Shown: in pieces, positions 4,281 to 5,260 of the stretch | How positions within the stretch are numbered: the first letter of the stretch is position 1 | Layout of the letters: every line of letters starts with the position of its first letter | Assembly (NCBI GenBank): GCA_004376385.1 | Contig: SOJY01000050.1 | Span: 1 to 5,260 of the forward strand | Direction: 5' to 3' | From: Candidatus Bathyarchaeum sp. | GTDB lineage: Archaea; Thermoproteota; Bathyarchaeia; Bathyarchaeales; Bathyarchaeaceae | Length of the DNA: 5,260 bases | Notes under the pieces: model-generated | Told to the model about the DNA's origin: nothing | The model's input: the letters and a program-made list of their open reading frames with translations, nothing else | Database searches by the model: none | Made by a program: the position numbers and the translations under genes

Positions 4281-4500
4281 GCAGAGCAACCCGTAAAGGT
4301 TGCCTGCGGGATGGGCAAGTTTTTCCAGCTGAGTCCTTACGTCTATAATTTAGGGGCTAATTATGAAGTTGAATTTAGCTCAGTCTCATCTCGATGAATC
4401 GAGATTCGTGGGAAAACTTGAGGACAACGGCGACGAAAAGAAGGGGGGATGGTGCTGTTACAGGTAATTTCCAAAATTAACCTCTTTTCTCATATTTTTT
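4281..4500 (+). ncRNA. Candidate structured RNA with a three-way junction
   Basis: Nested complementary segments give a compact fold. A hairpin of GCAACC (4286-4291) with GGTTGC (4298-4303) is extended by GCA/TGC. The main domain is closed by AAGTTTT-CC (4317-4326) with GG-AAAACTT (4411-4419). Inside it, CTGAG (4329-4333) pairs with CTCAG (4379-4383) and encloses ATAATT (4345-4350) with AATTAT (4359-4364). Next comes a seven-base stem, ATCTCGA (4388-4394) with TCGAGAT (4399-4405), capped by TGAA. A T-rich run (4484-4500) would end the transcript. It matches no RNA family I know: tRNA, RNase P, SRP and common riboswitch cores were looked for by eye. It competes with a small ORF at 4363 for the same bases. 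No good TATA box lies 25 bases upstream, so it may be read through from the gene before it. Confidence 0.35.
4363..4467 (+). CDS. Possible 34-residue peptide ending GGWCCYR
   Basis: ATG 4363 to TAA 4465-4467 encodes a polar, mostly acidic peptide. It starts MKLNLAQSHLDESRFVGKLE, continues with a charged stretch (DNGDEKK) and ends in GGWCCYR. A GGGG at 4353-4356 lies six bases before the ATG. The layout, an acidic leader then Gly-Gly and a short Cys- and aromatic-rich end, resembles precursors of ribosomally made modified peptides. No maturation enzyme or exporter is present in the window, so this is only a resemblance. The ORF lies within the predicted RNA fold and overlaps the end of the minus-strand surface-anchor remnant, so at most one or two of the three readings are real. 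A 28-codon frame overlapping it (ATG 4311 to TGA 4395) is also open. Confidence 0.2.
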   Translation: MKLNLAQSHLDESRFVGKLEDNGDEKKGGWCCYR

Positions 4501-4643
4501 CTGTAGATTAACAATACTAATGTCATAGTCAGAAGTAATGGCAGAATAATCCATGATGGAAACTCTGGGATAATGGCTTGTTGCATGAGTGGGTTGGGAT
4601 TAAATTTTAACCCCCAAACCCAAACACTTGCGCGCGGATCAAT
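4458..4643 (-). pseudogene. C-terminal anchor of a lost surface protein (PEF-CTERM type)
   Basis: The minus-strand frame from 4643 down to the TAA at 4458-4460 contains IIPEFPSWIILPLLL, one membrane helix (WIILPLLLTMTLVLLIY) and a basic end (RKNMRK). This tripartite PEF motif, helix and positive cluster is the archaeal cell-surface sorting and anchoring signal of the PEF-CTERM type, thought to be processed by an archaeosortase. Before it comes SVWVWGLKFNPNPLMQQA, likely the end of the extracellular domain. The frame is closed upstream by a stop at 4644-4646 and no export signal or body remains; the only ATG (4584-4586) leaves 42 residues. The family end is normally just after the basic cluster: adding one A to the six-A run (4495-4500) gives RKKYEKRG and a stop at 4477-4479, a better ending. 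The fragment stops at an inverted repeat (4637-4689), a possible deletion junction. Confidence 0.65.
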
Positions 4644-4689
4644 TTATCTATTGCCTAGTTTATGCGAATAAATGAACTAAGAATTGATC
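4637..4689. repeat. Inverted repeat next to the surface-protein remnant
   Basis: GATCAATT (4637-4644) is inverted as AATTGATC (4682-4689), and between them TAGTT (4654-4658) faces AACTA (4675-4679). The left arm coincides with the last base pairs that still read as the surface protein. It may be a recombination junction or a hairpin in a minus-strand leader; nothing decides between these. Confidence 0.4.
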
Positions 4690-4780
4690 ATTTTAACACA
4701 TCTAGATAAAGGTGCCTTTTGCTTTTGAACTGTCCATATTTTCTTTGTATATCTTCAGATGTTTCAATATTGTTAATATT
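4690..4780. other. AT-rich intergenic DNA without recognised features
   Basis: Both strands are closed by frequent stops. I see no gene, repeat or clear promoter here apart from general AT-richness leading into the TATA-like element at 4781. Confidence 0.5.
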
Positions 4781-4863
4781 ACATATAAGACTTTTTTTGA
4801 ATAACTAGCTTCAATCAAGGCAAGGGAATGAAGTGAACGGGCTGCAAGTAACCCCAGTTCACT
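4781..4863 (+). promoter_or_regulatory. TATA-like element and structured leader ahead of the 4900 gene
   Basis: ACATATAAGA (4781-4790) is a plausible box A and predicts a start near 4810, leaving a leader of about 90 bases. Within it AGTGAAC (4832-4838) pairs perfectly with GTTCACT (4857-4863), extended inward by GGG (4839-4841) with CCC (within 4852-4855): a 10-bp stem. A weaker CTTCA/TGAAG pairing lies just upstream. Long folded leaders are less common in archaea than short ones, so this could be a regulatory leader or a separate small RNA. I recognise no riboswitch. Confidence 0.35.
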
Positions 4864-4899
4864 GGATCATTACTTACTTTCCAAATTAACAATAGTTTG

Positions 4900-5127
4900 A
4901 TGGAGTCCATGAAAAATTCATATAATAAAGGTTTAAGGCGTCGGCTAATTTCCGTAGTTATTTTACCCATAATTAGTCTTTTTTGGATGATAGGCTGGAT
5001 CTTATCTTATGTTGGCTCTCAAAAAACATTGCAAATAGACATATCAAAACAACAATTAATATTTCAAAAAATAATACTAAAAGATAAAAGTGAACAGGAA
5101 GCTGTTCAACAAGAAATATTAGCCTAG
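4900..5127 (+). CDS. Small single-pass membrane protein, function unknown
   Basis: From the ATG at 4900 the protein has 75 residues. A basic N-terminus (NKGLRRR, ending at about residue 16) precedes one hydrophobic helix (LISVVILPIISLFWMIGWIL, about 17-36). By the positive-inside rule this places the N-terminus in the cytoplasm and the tail outside. The tail is polar and probably helical (QKTLQIDISKQQLIFQKIIL, then KDKSEQEAVQQEILA). I do not recognise the family, though small proteins of this shape are common beside archaeal surface and glycosylation genes. The start is uncertain: a TTG at 4897, ATG at 4900 and ATG at 4909 are all in frame. The GGAG before 4909 is too close (three bases) to be convincing. 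The gene ends 55 bases before the glycosyltransferase and may be co-transcribed with it. Confidence 0.65.
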   Translation: MESMKNSYNKGLRRRLISVVILPIISLFWMIGWILSYVGSQKTLQIDISKQQLIFQKIILKDKSEQEAVQQEILA

Positions 5128-5140
5128 ATTAATGAAGATT

Positions 5141-5171
5141 TTTAATAGGTAGTTATAGCAGTTTTTTGGAG
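5141..5171 (+). promoter_or_regulatory. Possible TATA box and ribosome-binding site of the glycosyltransferase gene
   Basis: TTTAATA (5141-5147) could act as box A and would start a transcript near 5169. GGAG at 5168-5171 lies 11 bases before the TTG at 5183. Both matches are modest, and the gene may instead be read from the upstream transcript. Confidence 0.3.
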
Positions 5172-5182
5172 ATCATGATAAG

Positions 5183-5260
5183 TTGAGTTTATCCCCTCTC
5201 GCAGTTGTTATTGCAGCTATTAATGAAGAGGAGGGAATAGGTCCCACAATCTGTGAATTA
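5183..5260 (+). CDS. Family 2 glycosyltransferase (dolichol-phosphate mannosyltransferase-like), 3'-truncated
   Basis: Only the first 26 codons are in the window. They read LSPLAVVIAAINEEEGIGPT followed by ICEL, the first beta strand and nucleotide-sugar binding loop of GT-A fold family 2 glycosyltransferases. The usual consensus is VVIPAxNEEEGIGPT, so the Ala-Ala in place of Pro-Ala is a mild variant. In archaea, closely similar starts belong to enzymes that move a sugar from a nucleotide onto dolichol phosphate at the membrane for N-glycosylation or lipid glycosylation. The start is taken as TTG 5183, because the frame is closed by a TAG at 5156-5158 and has no ATG or GTG before the motif. 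An ATG at 5175-5177 is out of frame and stops after three codons. Substrate cannot be judged from this fragment. Confidence 0.8.
   Translation, partial: MSLSPLAVVIAAINEEEGIGPTICEL

Noticed and set aside
4268..4471. AGGTAATTTC direct repeats as target-site duplication of a 194-base mobile element
   Set aside because: About a dozen 10-base repeat pairs are expected by chance in 5 kb, and the ends between the copies show only weak terminal inverted similarity.
4587..4622. G-rich/C-rich near-palindrome around ATTAAATTTTAA
   Set aside because: It falls within codons of the surface-protein remnant and is explained by the Trp, Pro and Asn codons there.
1..5260. CRISPR array or defence system
   Set aside because: No regularly spaced repeats and no cas-like or known defence proteins were seen.

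Overview
The window looks like chromosomal DNA of an archaeon. An Sm-like archaeal protein sits directly upstream of ribosomal protein L37e, AT-rich TATA (box A) elements lie 20-30 bases ahead of several starts, transcripts end in long T-tracts, and a PEF-CTERM-type surface anchor and a tyrosine recombinase tail ending in FRKRK are present. These traits, and my recollection of similar proteins, suggest a Bathyarchaeia-like lineage (an uncultivated TACK-group archaeon). That placement is inference and was not tested.

Layout. 1-1479 (+) is the C-terminal three quarters of acetyl-CoA synthetase, closed by a hairpin and T-tract. 1511-1998 (-) is the conserved LSm/L37e pair, convergent with Acs. 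From about 2000 to 5180 the gene density falls and the DNA looks like an accessory, partly decayed region. In order it holds: the C-terminal tail of a tyrosine recombinase (-, 2075-2311); an unrecognised coding-like fragment (+, 2255-2452); an orphan strong TATA box with a broken reading frame and a 79-base fold-back (2548-2884); a two-helix membrane protein (-, 2940-3143); a coiled-coil protein (-, 3268-3714); a two-helix membrane protein split by one missing base (+, 3955-4268); a stretch predicted to fold into a three-way junction RNA that also holds a 34-codon ORF (4281-4480); the C-terminal anchor of a lost surface protein (-, 4458-4643); a long structured leader and a one-helix membrane protein (+, 4781-5127). 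The window ends in the first 26 codons of a family 2 glycosyltransferase (+, from 5183).

How the parts work together. Acs (acetate activation) and the LSm/L37e pair (RNA metabolism and ribosome) are ordinary housekeeping genes. The rest does not form one recognisable pathway. The recombinase tail, truncated fragments and inverted repeats are best read as the debris of an old integration event next to the LSm gene. Three separate frames are each restored by a single-base change in a short homopolymer (six C at 3146-3151, four A at 4046-4049, six T at 4495-4500). This points either to real gene decay or to indel errors in the assembly, and should be settled before any of these genes is called a pseudogene. 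The best candidates for something undescribed are the folded segment at 4281-4480 with its small ORF ending GGWCCYR, and the possible -1 frameshift site at 4042-4053.
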